Positions 46,068 through 58,653 of a DNA stretch of 64,000 nt are shown here, in pieces. The stretch lies in NCBI GenBank assembly GCA_019914995.1, contig CM034132.1, positions 4,995,501 to 5,059,500 on the forward strand. Reading direction: 5' to 3'. The notes beneath the pieces were generated by a model. That model did not search any database. It was given only the letters and a program-made list of their open reading frames with translations, and was not told the origin of the DNA. This DNA comes from Acanthochlamys bracteata. Lineage: Eukaryota; Streptophyta; Magnoliopsida; Pandanales; Velloziaceae. Within the stretch, counting starts at the first letter, position 1. The number at the start of each line of letters is the position of its first letter. A program made the position numbers and the translations under genes.

Positions 46068-46941
46068 TATATGAATTAGTGGTTTATTAGAATACAATAA
46101 ATTAAATGTGCATTTATATTGGAATGCCAAAAATCAAAGAATATAAACTATCACCCAAGAAGTTCGAAAGCCAATGGTCAAGAAATTTTGAAGCAGCTCT
46201 TGAACATGGAAGGTCAAAGGATTTGTACAATTAATGGAAAGATGGAAGAACAGCCGTTTGGAAGTTTAATAATCTCACTGAGGCATTATATATATGAATG
46301 AGAGGCATTTGTTTGCAACATGAAAAAGATCAATCACACCATTCACAACATCAAGTGTGAGAGATAGAAATAAAGCATTTTAGTGAGAGTTTCTATTTAA
46401 AATGTAATACAAGAATTTATAATTGTTTTATTTAGTGATTTCTTTAATACTAGTTTGCCTTTTCGTGGGATATTTCTTATTTTTTCTAACGTAAATCTCT
46501 TATCTTTGTGTTTGTTTTTGCTTTTGCCTTAATTCTCATATTGCTTACGCAAGATCCTTTAGTGTGTTTTATATTTTCGCTGCGTCTATTGACAATCTAA
46601 CACACTCAATATTTCTAATTGAAACTTCTAACAATCAAAAAAAGAAAAATAGATTACAAGGTATCTGTGGAATGATTATCGATCAATTTTGGACATTGCT
46701 TCCTTTAAATTTCTCTCGGTTATCAATTTCATGATGAAAAGGGAGAGATGAAGAAGGCTCGTCTCCCAGAAATGCTCCATCAGAGAAGAGAAGCACACTT
46801 TGTAAATTTGCTTACTTTTGTGGCGGGCCTTATACCCACATTATTGTGATCTTCTTCTCACACTCTAAAAAAGTTGCACATGAATTGAATCACAAGACAT
46901 CATGTGTATTTTGAAAAGTAGTTGACCCACTATGGAAACAC
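46068..46941. other. Unassigned; LTR-end-like text
   Basis: The text around 46360-46610 ('gtgagagatagaaataaagc', 'ctcttatctttgtgtttg', 'ttttcgctgcgtctattgac') has the look of a retroelement LTR 3' part, but no PBS or coding part is seen. No gene is supported. Confidence 0.3.
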
Positions 46942-47812
46942 ATCTGTAAGAACCGAACCGGACGTCGAACTAAAAAACTATCTGGGTTACACTTCCTGAG
47001 TTGACCCGCCGGGTCAACAAGTTGATTCATCGGGCCAATAATATTAAAGCGTCGACGAGAACGAGAAGGCTGCATCGTCGACTTTACTTTTTGACCAATA
47101 ACAATAACAATTACAGCAAGAAACCTGATTGTTTCCGACCAATAATAGCAACAGTCACAGTAAGAAACCTACTGCCACCATTACATTACCACCAACAACA
47201 ACAGCAGTAACAATTACAGCAAAAAATTAGAGTATTTCCACTATGGCATCATCACCAATAACAATATTAATAACAATCACAACGAAAATTAAAGTATTAT
47301 CAGCATAGTATTATCACTACCACCAACAACAATAATAATAGCAAAATTTTATAATAAATAATTATTAAATAAATTAACCGATTAGAAGAAGATAAAATCA
47401 AAAAAAAGAAACTAATTTTTTGATTATACATATTTGAGTCTGAATATTTTATAATATAAAATTTTAAAAATTATTAATAATTGATATTTACAAATAAAAT
47501 ATAACTAATTGTATTTTTGTATTATCATATCCAAATACAAATCTAAACTACATATTATTTTTTAACATATAATTATTAATAATTATTTTTACATCAAATA
47601 TATTATTAATTTAAATTTTTTTAATAATTTTATTTAATTTCATTCAATCTGGTTTGATCCAGACAGACGGATCGATCGAATTGAAGCGAATCAAACGAAT
47701 TAAAGTGGATCGATTGCACAAATGACTTTTTTTACAAACTCATACTAATTTATCGTTCAGATCGATGATTTTCGGATCGATTTAGACGGTGCGGTCTGTC
47801 TGATAATTATGC
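46942..47812 (+). mobile_element. Non-autonomous TIR element, 'CATAGTTG..CCGG' family, copy 2
   Basis: Starts 'catctgtaagaaccgaaccg' and ends 'gcggtctgtctgataattat'; the ends are imperfect inverted repeats. The interior holds a CAA/AAC/AAT trinucleotide-rich block (about 47090-47345) and the AT-rich core 'tatttgagtctgaatatttt'. It parallels copy 1 (32521-33242, opposite strand) over almost its full length. Confidence 0.7.
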
Positions 47813-50800
47813 ATGAAAATGAAAAACCTTCTTCAATTCCGGAGTTGAGTTTTTCCATGATGTCATTGTGATTGCATTTTTGCATCATCATCATCATCAG
47901 TTGGAACTACAAACCTACTGAATTTCTTTTGAGAAATTTAATAGATCCATCGGTGTTAGAGAAGGATTAAAAGATAATACTTAGACCTTTTATGTGGGCA
48001 TAGGCATAAAGGCTTAGTGATAGTTATTATCTCTATATAAGGTAGACAGACAAGATGGGGATGGCTATGTTGGTTTAACGGAATGTTGAAAAATGTTTTT
48101 AAAAATATATTTATTTAAAGTAAATATTTTAGAGATTTTTTAAAAATAAATTCTAAGTTTTATTTAATTAAATAATAATAATAATAATAATATATTATTC
48201 ATAAATTTTTTTATATATTTTTAAATTTTTAAAAAATATTTTATAAAATATTATAAAAAATTTATTAATATAAAATAAAAAATTGAAATGAAAAAAAATT
48301 AAAAATTTCAGCCAAAAAGTATCTAATACTTTAGGCTCTCAATATAAAATTTAAGATGAGTATCAATTGTGTCACGAAATTAAAATGTTTTTAAAAATCC
48401 ATTGATAATAAAAACTGTGCTTTTAATTTTTGCTAATATTATTTAAAAATATTAATAAATAATATGAAATTAAATTCATTTTTATAAAACTATAGTATCT
48501 TTTGAATCAGCTACTACAGTAAGAATGCATAATCTAAGACCACCAAAATGATTGCAATAATCCGTAGGTTTTCATGAAGTATGACCATAAACTTAATAAT
48601 TCAGGATAAGAAACTTAACCATAGATGACAACTTTGTTAAAAACTACATGAAAATGTCAAGACTGTTCAACTTGGGATGTTACCTATTTCTTTTGCGCGT
48701 CAAACGCAGGTGGTCCGATAACGAGCCAAAAATACATGAATGAACTTCAATTATTCACAAAGCTTTTGCAGAACTATGCCGAGCTAAGTCGGCAAATGCC
48801 TGGTGGGCCCTTTCAGTAAATAATTTCAATCTATAAAACAACAATGAATAAGTGAATACATCATATTGATCTCGTACTTGCATAGTAACTTTATCAAATT
48901 TGAAGTTGTACGGAATTCAAAAAAAAATTTCATTTCAAAATTCATTTTAAGAGTTCTTAATTCTAAGTTAGTCAAATGTGCACTTGTTATGGGAAAGGTA
49001 TATGAAAGTCCCCATAATGACCCTTTTCAGTGTGCGGTACGAATGTAGTGATATACAACTCCTTGAAATTGATATTTAGAATTTAGTTCGCCTGTATCAT
49101 GTCAGAAAAATAAATTTTTAAAAGAAAAATTTTAGATTTTAAAAATTAAATTTGCGAAGTAGTGAAAATTTTATATTTGATGTAAGTAAAAGTGAGTTTG
49201 AACTTTATTTTTTATATTGGGCCTTAATTTTAAATATTTGTAACTGAATTTTATGAAAATAAAAATTAAAAAATATAATTTTTTAAAAAATAAAGTAAAA
49301 ATAAAGTTTAATATTTATATTTCAATAATTTTTAAAAGTGTGTTAAAAATTAAAAAATATAATTGTATTGAAAAATGTACAAATAAAAAAATTAAAACTA
49401 AAATTTTGTATATAAAAGTAAAATTCTAAATTTATTATATAATTAAAATATATGAATTATTTGAAATTTAAAATTTGATAAAAAATATGAAATTAGGTGT
49501 GTTTAAAACACGCACTTAGGTGGTATTCAAAAATAAATTTTGATGAAAAATTAAGTTTTAATCAAACTGACGTAGTGAATGCTTGGAGTGACTTTTAACT
49601 ACATTGCATTCTACTTTTTATTTTATATTTTATAAATTTTTTACTATATAAGATTTTTTTAATTTAAAAATATAAAATATTTACAATATGAAATTTTATT
49701 TTTTATTATTTTTATTATTTTAAAATAATAAATAAAATCTTATCTAAAAAAACATTTTAAAATACTTTTTATTTAAAAAAATATTATTATAAAATCACTT
49801 CCAAACATATCTTGAGAGACTCTTACCGATTTAGAGTGCATTTAGAATAGATTTATAAAATAGAATTTTTTTAAAATAGGGATATTTTTTTTTAAAAATG
49901 AATTTTATTTTTTTATTTCAAAAAAATAATAAAAGAATTTTATTACATAAAATTTTTTTACACTACTAAATTTTTAATATAATATATATTAAAAATATAT
50001 ATAATTAAAAAAATTAAAAAAAAGCGTTTGGTATTGCAAAGACCAAGGAAGGACATCTATTTATCCCAATACAAAACACACCCTCTGTATCTACTGACCA
50101 AGTAGGCGTACGGTTTTGTTAATTAAACCCTGTTTTTTTTAAAGGGAGAAAATTTTATTTCCGTAGTGTGTATGAAATGAAAAGCAAAAACATAGAAGGG
50201 CCCATTGTGCTGGTGAGTTAAAATTACTAAGGAAACTAAAGAATAAAATTCCCCCTCTAATAAACTCCTTGTCTTCTTCTTAAACACCTTTTAATTTACC
50301 TATAGTAATTTTAATCATAAAACCCAATACCCGCTTTTTAGGGCTATATTGCACATATTATAGATAAAGCATGTCTGAAACTTTTTTCTATTATATTCAT
50401 TCATCAATTCCCACTAAGTTATTTAATCAATAATTCCAACATATCTTCTTGGAATAAGAATGTTATTTTAATATGATAATTAGGTATTCCCTACCTAGTC
50501 AATCAATCGAAAATCAGCTGTAGGTATTTATACCAATTAATTAATTTAAAGTCGTTTCTAAATAATATTAGCTAGTGAGAAAGAAGGTATGATATCTAGC
50601 ACTAATCTAGAGGCATGCGCTATGAGGTTGACTTGCTTTTGGGAAATTGATTTGGTTATGATGATCAAATGAAGAGAATAAATGTCTCTAATTAAAAAAA
50701 AGTTGCTAATTATTATAACTTATTTTATGATCCATTATCAAAAAATGTTAGTTCTATTAAAATAACAATCGCTTCAAGAACGGTCTAGATTAATTTTATA

Positions 50801-51260
50801 TGTATAGATATTTGGAAGTAGTTTTAAAAATAAAACTTTTAAATATAAGTTTTATTTTTTAAGTTAAAAAACTAATAAAATAAATAATAACAAATTCTAT
50901 GATATAATTTATTTCATTTTTATTTTAAAAATTGTGTACAATATTATAAAAAATTTATTAAAAAATATACAATCAAAATTTACCATTGAAAGAAATTAAT
51001 AAACAATCTCAAACTTCACCTTAGTCCTTTTTCTTTTTTTGAAGAGTTAACCCAGCAAAATAATTTAGAATCAAACTTAATAATAAGCTTCGGACATATT
51101 TCAAGAAGTATGTGCTCTAATAATTTTTTTTACACAAAGAATAGAGTATATAATTTGACATTTGCTTTGCAGTGTGCTATAAATTAAATTTTTATTTATC
51201 AGCTTAATTTTTTAAATCCTAATCGAAAATGTTCTTTTTAATTAATTAGTTAGTTAATCA
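47813..51260. repeat. AT-rich intergenic DNA with several decayed MITE copies
   Basis: Family-1-like text recurs at about 48083-48325, 49570-49812 (inverted, ending 'atcacttccaaacatatc'), 49834-50020 ('gtgcatttagaatagattta') and 50812-51010 ('tttggaagtagttttaaaaa'). (AAT)n lies near 48168-48190 and (CAT)n near 47886-47900. No gene is supported. Confidence 0.45.
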
Positions 51261-52540
51261 ATCTCTATGTGCAAGGAAATAGATTATGTTGGAAACTTGT
51301 TGTAAATACAAAGGGTGAGGCTGGATCCAACTCAAAGCAAGGTATAGAATAATACAAGAAGATGTACATATAAAGAAATAATGCTTTTGGGTGGATTATA
51401 ATAATGTGAAGATGTAAAGAAGTAAGAGAGATGATAAGTGGGCATAAAAGCAAAGAGGGAAGAGCGGACAAGGGTCTTGCCCATACTCTAATTTCACATT
51501 CCCCCACCATCTCCTTTTTCCCCTGACAGACATAAAGAGATCAGACAGACAGTGTGGGGCTTGCTAGTTAGCTATAATAATATTATTATTATTATCCTTA
51601 ATTGTTGTTCTAATTTAAAAAGAGGATTCTTTAATTACAAGTGAGAATATTAGCATAAATCTTAATTAATTAGAATGTGAGGGATATTAAAGTAATTACT
51701 TTGGTGGGATGGAATATATATGTATGTGCATGTTCTATGTAGATGTTTGTTAAATCATTGAAACTAACTTAAATGAGTACTTAGTAATATACCTTGACTT
51801 GTTTGCGGCCGCTACACATGATTACATACGTGACGAACATATGTAAGCATTAAGCTACAGCTATGGAACGAACTACTATTAGCAAGCTAAATATGCATGA
51901 CTATAACTAGGGCATGTTCTAATTGATATAAAGCTATCATCAGAACCATGCATTAAGATCATGATCTTCTTAGCTACTGAGAACATATGTTTAATTATTT
52001 GCATATCCCTAAGTATTGTTATGTTAGATTGCGGGAGCATTAATTTTAGGATTTTAAATTCTATGAGTCTATGACCATGTGTCATGTTGTACGTGAGTTT
52101 GCCCCAATATTAAGGGCATGTTTCTTTTGTGTTGTGATTTAATTTTTTTCAAAAATTGAAATTCTAAATTTTTTTGTTTTTATTTTTGATAAATTTTATT
52201 TAATAATTATACTTTAGAAAGTAAAAATTTACGTTTAACCTTATTTATTAAGAAAATAAATAAATAAATTAAATTTATTTGTAATAATACTTTTAATATA
52301 ACTTGGTTTCTATAATTTATTTTTTTTAATTTATTTTCAGCAAAAGTAAACGAAGTACGAAAAGAAGGGAGGAGACAGTGAGAGCATGAGTGAGTTATAT
52401 CATTTCATTCTCATCAGGAGTCCTTTGTTTGTCGAAAAAGAAAAAATCTTGGGATATAAGGCATAAATTTTAATGGCAAATATATTTCACAAAGATCTAG
52501 CTCTAGCTAGGGCAGTATAATCATCTTCCTGTTATTTTGC
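51261..52540 (+). promoter_or_regulatory. Upstream region of the bHLH gene
   Basis: Between the last MITE and the bHLH leader, sequence at 51270-51560 is comparatively complex ('aagggtcttgcccatactct', 'ccccaccatctcctttttcc', 'gtgtggggcttgctag') and could hold promoter elements. A further MITE-like AT-rich patch lies at 52120-52340. No TATA box can be assigned with confidence. Confidence 0.35.
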
Positions 52541-52957
52541 AGTGCTGCTGCACCAGCTTCAATTCTCTCTCACAAATTAAGTTATCAATCACAAATTAAC
52601 CAAAGATAAAAACAAACCAAAAACCAGAGTGACCACTTTTAGAGAGAGAGAGAGTATTCACTCGGCTCTCTCTATTACTTCATTGATTGCCATGCTTGGT
52701 TTTGGATTTGAAAGAAGAAAGCAAACAGAAAAGTTAGAGGGAAGGCAAAAGCAAGCAGCAGCTGCAGAGAAAAAAATGATTTCTATTAGAGATTCCATCT
52801 CTTCTTCTAAGTTCTAACTCACCTCTTTTTGCTAGCTCTTTGATCATCTATCTTTTTGATCTTGGGACTAACAAGAAGAAAACACCTTTAGAGCTTAGAG
52901 AGAAAACAAAAGCAGCAAAGAAAAGGAAAGAAAGAAATTAAGAAAGAAAGGCAAAGC
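52541..52957 (+). promoter_or_regulatory. bHLH 5' leader with GA repeat and 41-codon uORF
   Basis: A purine-rich leader with 'agagagagagagag' (about 52640) precedes the bHLH start. If transcription begins upstream of 52690, the leader contains an ATG at 52692 opening a 41-codon reading frame that ends at 52817, 140 nt before the main ATG. It is rich in Lys, Arg, Gln and Ala. Translation is not shown; an alternative transcription start could exclude it. Confidence 0.4.
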
Positions 52958-55900
52958 ATGATGGATCACCAGAGGGAACATCATCATCATCATCAAGAGC
53001 TTCTCCTCCTCCATCATCTCCATGGGTCCTCTAATTACTTAGTTTCTGCTTCTGCTGCTGCTGCTGCAGCTTCTGCTTCTCATCCACTTCATCACCTTCA
53101 ATATTCACATGCAAGTAACAACCTTGACCAGCAGCAGTGGTGCCAAAACTTCTTTCTGTACGTATATCGTCTCAATATATACCACCGCTTCAAGAATTTA
53201 CATGACACAACTGGAAGTATTTAGAACTCCTTCATCACTTCCTTCTCTCTCGCAACTTCATAATCATATATGAGCATTATGCGTGCTTGTAAATATATTT
53301 ATTTATTCTTATATTTGGAGTGTACCACTAGGGCATTATTGACACATTCTTTGGGTTTGTATTTTTCTTGCTTGGATTGTTTGATGCATATGCTTTAGAA
53401 TCATAACCTTAAATCTCATTTTTCGGAGTTTCTCATGTTGTTTGTTTGCTGCCAACTCAAGAATCAAGAAACTCCTTGTAGCCTTAGTGCATGTTTCGTC
53501 CATTGTTAATTGATTTATCTTTTATTAGTTGAACTAAGTATCTTTAGAGTTTTTTTCATGCAGGAATGGTAGCAGCAGTTTGATTCCTGCAGACATCAAT
53601 GGAATGGTCTACCACTCAAAAGACCAGCAGCCTGCAGCAGCTATGATCTGCAGTAGTTCGCCAGTACTGACCCAAGACTTAGGGTTTGAATGGGGATCAA
53701 ACACCAATATTGCTAATGCAGAGACCTCCATGAACCATTTAACAAGCAGCGATGTTCAACAAATCAAAGAAGAAAATAAACTATCAGATCACTCTACTTC
53801 CACTATTGATCAACAAGACTTGATTACCACCAAGCCTACACTACATGATCATCAAAACTTCCATGGCTTAGATGATCAACTCAGCATGATCAGTAATCTT
53901 CGGCTACTTGCGGGCAGTAGCTGCAGCGATCTATTAATGTTCAATAACACAAGCTTAGCAGCTTGTGATCATCAAGTACCTGTTTGCGGGAAAGGAAATT
54001 TCAGTACATTTTTTCCGACCACTGATGTACCAAGCTTGAATAATCATCTTCCTATGACCTCTCTACTACTTCAGAGCTCATCATCGTCAATGGAGCACAT
54101 TCATGGTCTTGATATGTTGTCTAACAATCCAGCAAGAGTTGGATTAGACAGAGATCATTCTCAGCATAACAATACTACTATTGCACTATCGCTACTGCAA
54201 GACCGCACTGCTGCTTGTGGCCTTGGCCATATCCATGAAGTAAACCAAGCTACTAATCATCTCAAGGTAATTAATTATGCTTTCTTTGTTCAAACATAAT
54301 GTATACATGCTTATTGTTGATTAAAATGCTACACTATAAACATATATAACTAACATGAGTCCACGCATGTAGTACTATCAAAGCATCTCACAGCAATGTA
54401 CTGTACTGAAAAAGGAAAGATGTTTGTTGTGATATGACACTGGTTGCTTGCTGGGGTGATCTCTTTTTGAGTTCCCCTTTATTTCTGACCAAATGAAACT
54501 CTCTCTTAATCACACAGCTTATCTTTCCAGCCTTTAATTTTTTTTTCTTCTGATCCACTGCATCTTTTCCTTATAGAAAAATAAAAAATTAAAAGTGGAC
54601 ATGTTCTCTTTTCAACTATTCCTAATACAGCAATCAATCGATAATTATGACTCATTATTAACATGTAGTTACTGTTTTGTTTCTTTTTATTTTATAACTA
54701 TTATTGTTTTTATGTGGAATGAATCTTTAGGTATCATCAGCCGTGAAGAATGGAGTTTCAGGAGTAGTGAAGAGATCCAACAGCATGTTGGAGCAGAAAG
54801 CATCTCAAGCACCTTGCAAGAAACCTCGAGCCGAATCCCGTTCGTCGATATCTCCTTTTAAGGTTTATAACTGTCTGATAATCAAGAGTATTGAGATTAT
54901 AAGTACAATATTGCTTATATATATGATGCTTTTGATGTTAACTCATCACACTATATTTATCTAATTGTAAGAACATACAAAGTTGCGCTAGCCTGTCTTA
55001 TCCGTCTTCCGCATTTTTTTTTTTCTCATTTTATTTGATTGCTTGATATAACATTATGCACATACAGGTGAGAAAGGAGAAACTAGGGGATAGAATTGCA
55101 GCCCTTCAACAATTGGTGGCACCTTTTGGCAAGGTACTTACCTAGGAACTTTAATTCTTCGCAGTAATGGCTCAACTGTATATATGATCTTTAATTAATC
55201 AATGTACGTAAAATATTTGCTAGCTGTCTGAGAAAGAATATGGCCTAGATATACTTTTTTGTTACTTTTGTTCGAACTTAATAAAACTTAAGCAGATAGA
55301 TGCTCATGTTTTCTACATGGACACATTTTAAATATGTATCATTACTAGTAAATGAGACGCCCGTGAGATTTGTTTAACATCCCTCCTGTAAACTCAAAAC
55401 TACCGAGTTCTTACCTTGCAGTAAAAATAATTCGAGATTTAAAGTTTACATATTGAACAATTTATTCAGAAGCAGCACCCATATAAACTGGACTCCTGTT
55501 ATGTTTAATATTTTGCATGCAGACGGATACAGCATCAGTGTTAACGGAGGCAATCGGGTACATCAAGTTCCTACAAGACCAAATAGAGGTACTATACAGT
55601 TGGTTACTTAATTTTAAATTTTGCTGCATATATAACATGAGCATATCTTTTATGATCAGATTAATGTCGGTATATATATGTGATAACAGAAGAAGAGGTT
55701 CATATATATATACTGCACAACTTGCGTTAGTTTTTGTCATCTTAATTTTTGCAGACATTAAGCGTGCCTTATTTGAGATCGTCAAGCAACAAGAAACTAA
55801 AGACTTCAGAAGCGGTAAGATATTCCACAAAAAAAAAAAACAAAACCTCGTGCAAACTTGATCTACGTGATCGTTAATCAAGTATAATTGTTTCTACTAA

Positions 55901-56085
55901 TGCATGCGTATATATGTAAAATGCAGGAGAGCTACTCATCAGGCAATAAGGAGGGCGATGAACCGAAGCTGGATTTGATAAGCAGAGGGCTTTGCCTTGT
56001 ACCTTTGTCATGCACATCGTACGTTACTAACGACAATGGAGGTCTTTGGTCATCAGCATCCAGTTTCAGAGGATCAGGAACTTAA
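52958..56085 (+). CDS. bHLH110: Atypical bHLH transcription factor (bHLH110-like)
   Basis: Nuclear transcription factor of the plant-specific bHLH group containing bHLH110, 68, 112 and 123. Exons are 52958-53157, 53564-54266, 54731-54862, 55068-55133, 55523-55588, 55755-55814 and 55927-56085, all GT-AG and in phase, giving 461 aa. The N-terminus is His-, Ala- and Gln-rich. A basic stretch 'CKKPRAESRSSISPFKVRKE' (exons 3-4) leads into helix 1 'KLGDRIAALQQLV', loop 'APFGKTD' and helix 2 'ASVLTEAIGYIKFLQDQIET'. The group's conserved tail 'SRGLCLVPLSCTSYV' follows. The canonical His-Glu-Arg of E-box-binding basic regions is missing, as usual in this group. A second ATG directly follows the first. 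The choice of bHLH110 over bHLH68 rests on the tail and on the cyclin-T neighbour. A Copia element begins 108 bp past the stop. Confidence 0.93.
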
Positions 56086-56397
56086 AAGACTAATCAAATT
56101 TAGTACTGTAACATTGGCCTATTTTCAAATACATATATATGGGCTATATCTTCATCACTCAGACTACTAGCAAAATGTATCGTGTTTGAATGTGAAACAA
56201 ATTGAGAAAAAAAAAAAATGATAAAATTGATGATAATACTTGATAACTATTTTACATTCAATAGCTATATATATATATATATATATATCAAGCTAATTAT
56301 AAGAGTCTAACTAATAAATTTAATCAATGTAAGACTAAACTGATACTAAACAGGACAAGATAAGATGCGCCTATACATAAGCCCACATAATCTAACA

Positions 56398-56409
56398 TGC
56401 CCCCTCAAA
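56398..56409 (-). other. Polypurine tract of the downstream Copia element
   Basis: On the - strand 'gtttgagggggca' is immediately followed by the LTR start 'tgttagattatgtgggc'. This is the plus-strand primer site position typical of LTR elements. Confidence 0.75.
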
Positions 56410-56479
56410 CTCATGTAGGATTAAGCAACATAAATTTGTCCAATAATATCTGAAATCTTGGTGTGGGATGTGTGTTGTA

Positions 56480-56700
56480 AAGAAATCTACAAGTTGATCA
56501 GTAGAAGTCATATGTGATAAGAAAATAGTGCATGATAGAAAACGTTCACGAACAAAATGACAATCAATCTCAATATGTTTCGTTTGTTCATGAAAAACTG
56601 AAGTGTTCGCAATCTGGCTATCACTTCGATTGTCACAGTATAAAGTTGTAGATCATGTAAGTGTAATGTCGATATCATATAGCAATTTATGCACATAAAT
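56480..56700 (-). pseudogene. Copia RNase H fragment
   Basis: The - strand encodes 'CDNRSDSQIANTSVFHEQTK' and 'HIEIDCHFVRERF', then '..STDQLVDFFT'. These are the Copia RNase H C-terminal blocks (CDN.SA..IA.NPVFHERTKHIEiDCHFVRE; ..DQLADiFTK). The catalytic Asp in CDN is kept. Confidence 0.8.
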
Positions 56701-58092
56701 AATCTATTTAGTAGTAACAGCCATAACTCTATACTCTGCTTCTATAAAAGAACATACAACTACCGTCTGTTTCTTGCTAAGTTATGAGATCAATGAGTCA
56801 TCAAGAACAAACAGAAATCTATAGTAGATCGTCTGGTAGTTGGATCACCTGTCCAGTTTGCATTTGAAATAGCTCGAAACTCCAAATTTGATATAGAAGA
56901 TAAAAAAAGTGATGCATTCTGATAAAAAAATGATCCAAATTTGATCAACAGTCTTACTATCCGATATATCTGCTGATCTAATAATATCTGATGCATTCTT
57001 CATGTCCATCTGATAAAAATGCCACCAATATACTACAGCAACAGCCATACGAATTGTGGTTATCTGAGCTAAATAAGCAAATGTCTCATCATAATCAATT
57101 CCATACTACTAAGTAAATTTTCAAGTAACAAGACAAGTCTTATGCCGCTCAATAGATCCATCGGGTTTATATTTGATTTTGAGAACTCATTTGTAACTAA
57201 TAGTCTGAGCTCCATCTGTAGTTGAGACAACATCCTAAATATCTGTCTTTTGAAAAGTATGAAACTTCTCTACTATAGTCTTCTGCCACTCATGGTACTG
57301 AATTGTTTCATGATAAAAATTGGGCTCTCGAGTAGTATGTATAGAAGTAAAAAAGATAATATAACTATGAAGAATAAGATGACAATGTGGTAAAACTAAA
57401 CCTATCTGGTAGACCAGAATAATCTGGGATAAACCGATCATGTAGTATGTGAAGTCGTTGTGACCGACAATTATGTGGTGATTGAGATGGATGTGATGGC
57501 GGTAATGAAGGTGAAGATAATGAACTTGAAGTATGGGAAGAATATGGAGAATCCTTATATGCGATTATCGGAACTATCGTAAAAGAGACTGTACTATTAG
57601 AAAAAAATAAAGCAGTTAGATCGATGGAGATATTAGAATACTGAGTAGATAATGTAGAAGTATGTGCGTCTGGTGATATTAAGAATTCGATATCAGAAGG
57701 TGATGTTGAAGAATAAAGTATATTTTAAAAAAATATAACATGTCGAAAAATACGAAAACGACGAGCTAAAAGATCATAACAACGATATTCTTTTGTTTGA
57801 AACTAATGTTAAAAAGTACACACTTAGCTGAAATAGCAGATTATTTCGTGCGCTCAGTTGGAGGAAGAAGAATAAAATAAGTACATCAAAAAGTGCTAAG
57901 CATGCTATGGTTAGGAGGAGATAAAAATACTCTCATGAGGGGTTGCCAGTAAATAGATAATGGAGTAATATTAATAAAATTAACTGACGTAAAAATTGTC
58001 TATGCCTAGAAAGTTTGAGGTACATAATAGAATAATAAAAGCGCACGAGCATTCTCCAATATATAATGATGCTTGTGTTCTGCTATTCCACT

Positions 58093-58653
58093 TTATTCAT
58101 TAGTATAACAACATGATTGTTGAAAAAGAGCGCCATGAAACTGTAAGATAGATCTCATAATAGATGATGACAAACACTCATGAGCGCAATTAGAATAAAA
58201 GATTTTAACTTTAGAGCTAAACTGAGTATAGATCATAATAGTAAATTTGTTATAAATAGTCAAAGGATTAAATAAAGTAATATAAAGATATTTTAAGTAA
58301 TAGAGTCGTCCTTTTCTACAATCACAAACAATCGGTTGGCTAGTATGAGAATCCTTTACATTGCAGATAAGAGAATAAAAAGTAATAATAAATTCACTCT
58401 CGCAAAGACTACTGATGGATATAAGTATAAGAGAATGAAAAGTAACAATGAATCCACTCTTGCAAAGACTACTGATGGATATAAGATTGAAAGTAATGTT
58501 TGGAACATATAAAAAAAAAGGTAAAGTTAGAGTATCTGAAATAACACATATATATTTGATAATGAATAATTGAGAACCATCAGTTATGTGTAAGGATAGA
58601 AAATATAGTAATAAGGATGTAGTTTTGAATAATAAGGACTCATTTGAAGTCAT
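58093..58653 (-). pseudogene. Copia protease/GAG-pre-integrase fragment with internal duplication
   Basis: One open frame of 186 codons keeps 'LTLPFFLYVPNITFNLISIS' and 'GRLYYL', the usual protease-end/GAG-pre-integrase motifs (..L.NVLYVPNFT.NL.S.S.L.. ; g.LY.L). The block 'LISISSLCKSGFIVTFHSL' occurs twice in a row with changes, caused by a 60-bp tandem duplication at about 58365-58484. The duplication is in frame. No zinc-motif continuation is intact. Confidence 0.75.
58365..58484 (-). repeat. 60-bp direct tandem duplication inside Copia remnant
   Basis: Two copies of 'aagagaat.aaaagtaa.aatgaa', 'tccactct.gcaaagactact' and 'gatggatata' follow each other with a 60-bp period and a few substitutions. 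Confidence 0.8.

Noticed and set aside
51804..51811. NotI site (gcggccgc) in AT-rich DNA, possible cloning junction
   Set aside because: Flanking sequence on both sides is ordinary plant intergenic DNA with no vector text; a single 8-bp site can occur by chance.
55462..55881. - strand 139-codon open frame
   Set aside because: It overlaps antisense to bHLH exons 5 and 6 and their introns; the exons are strongly supported.
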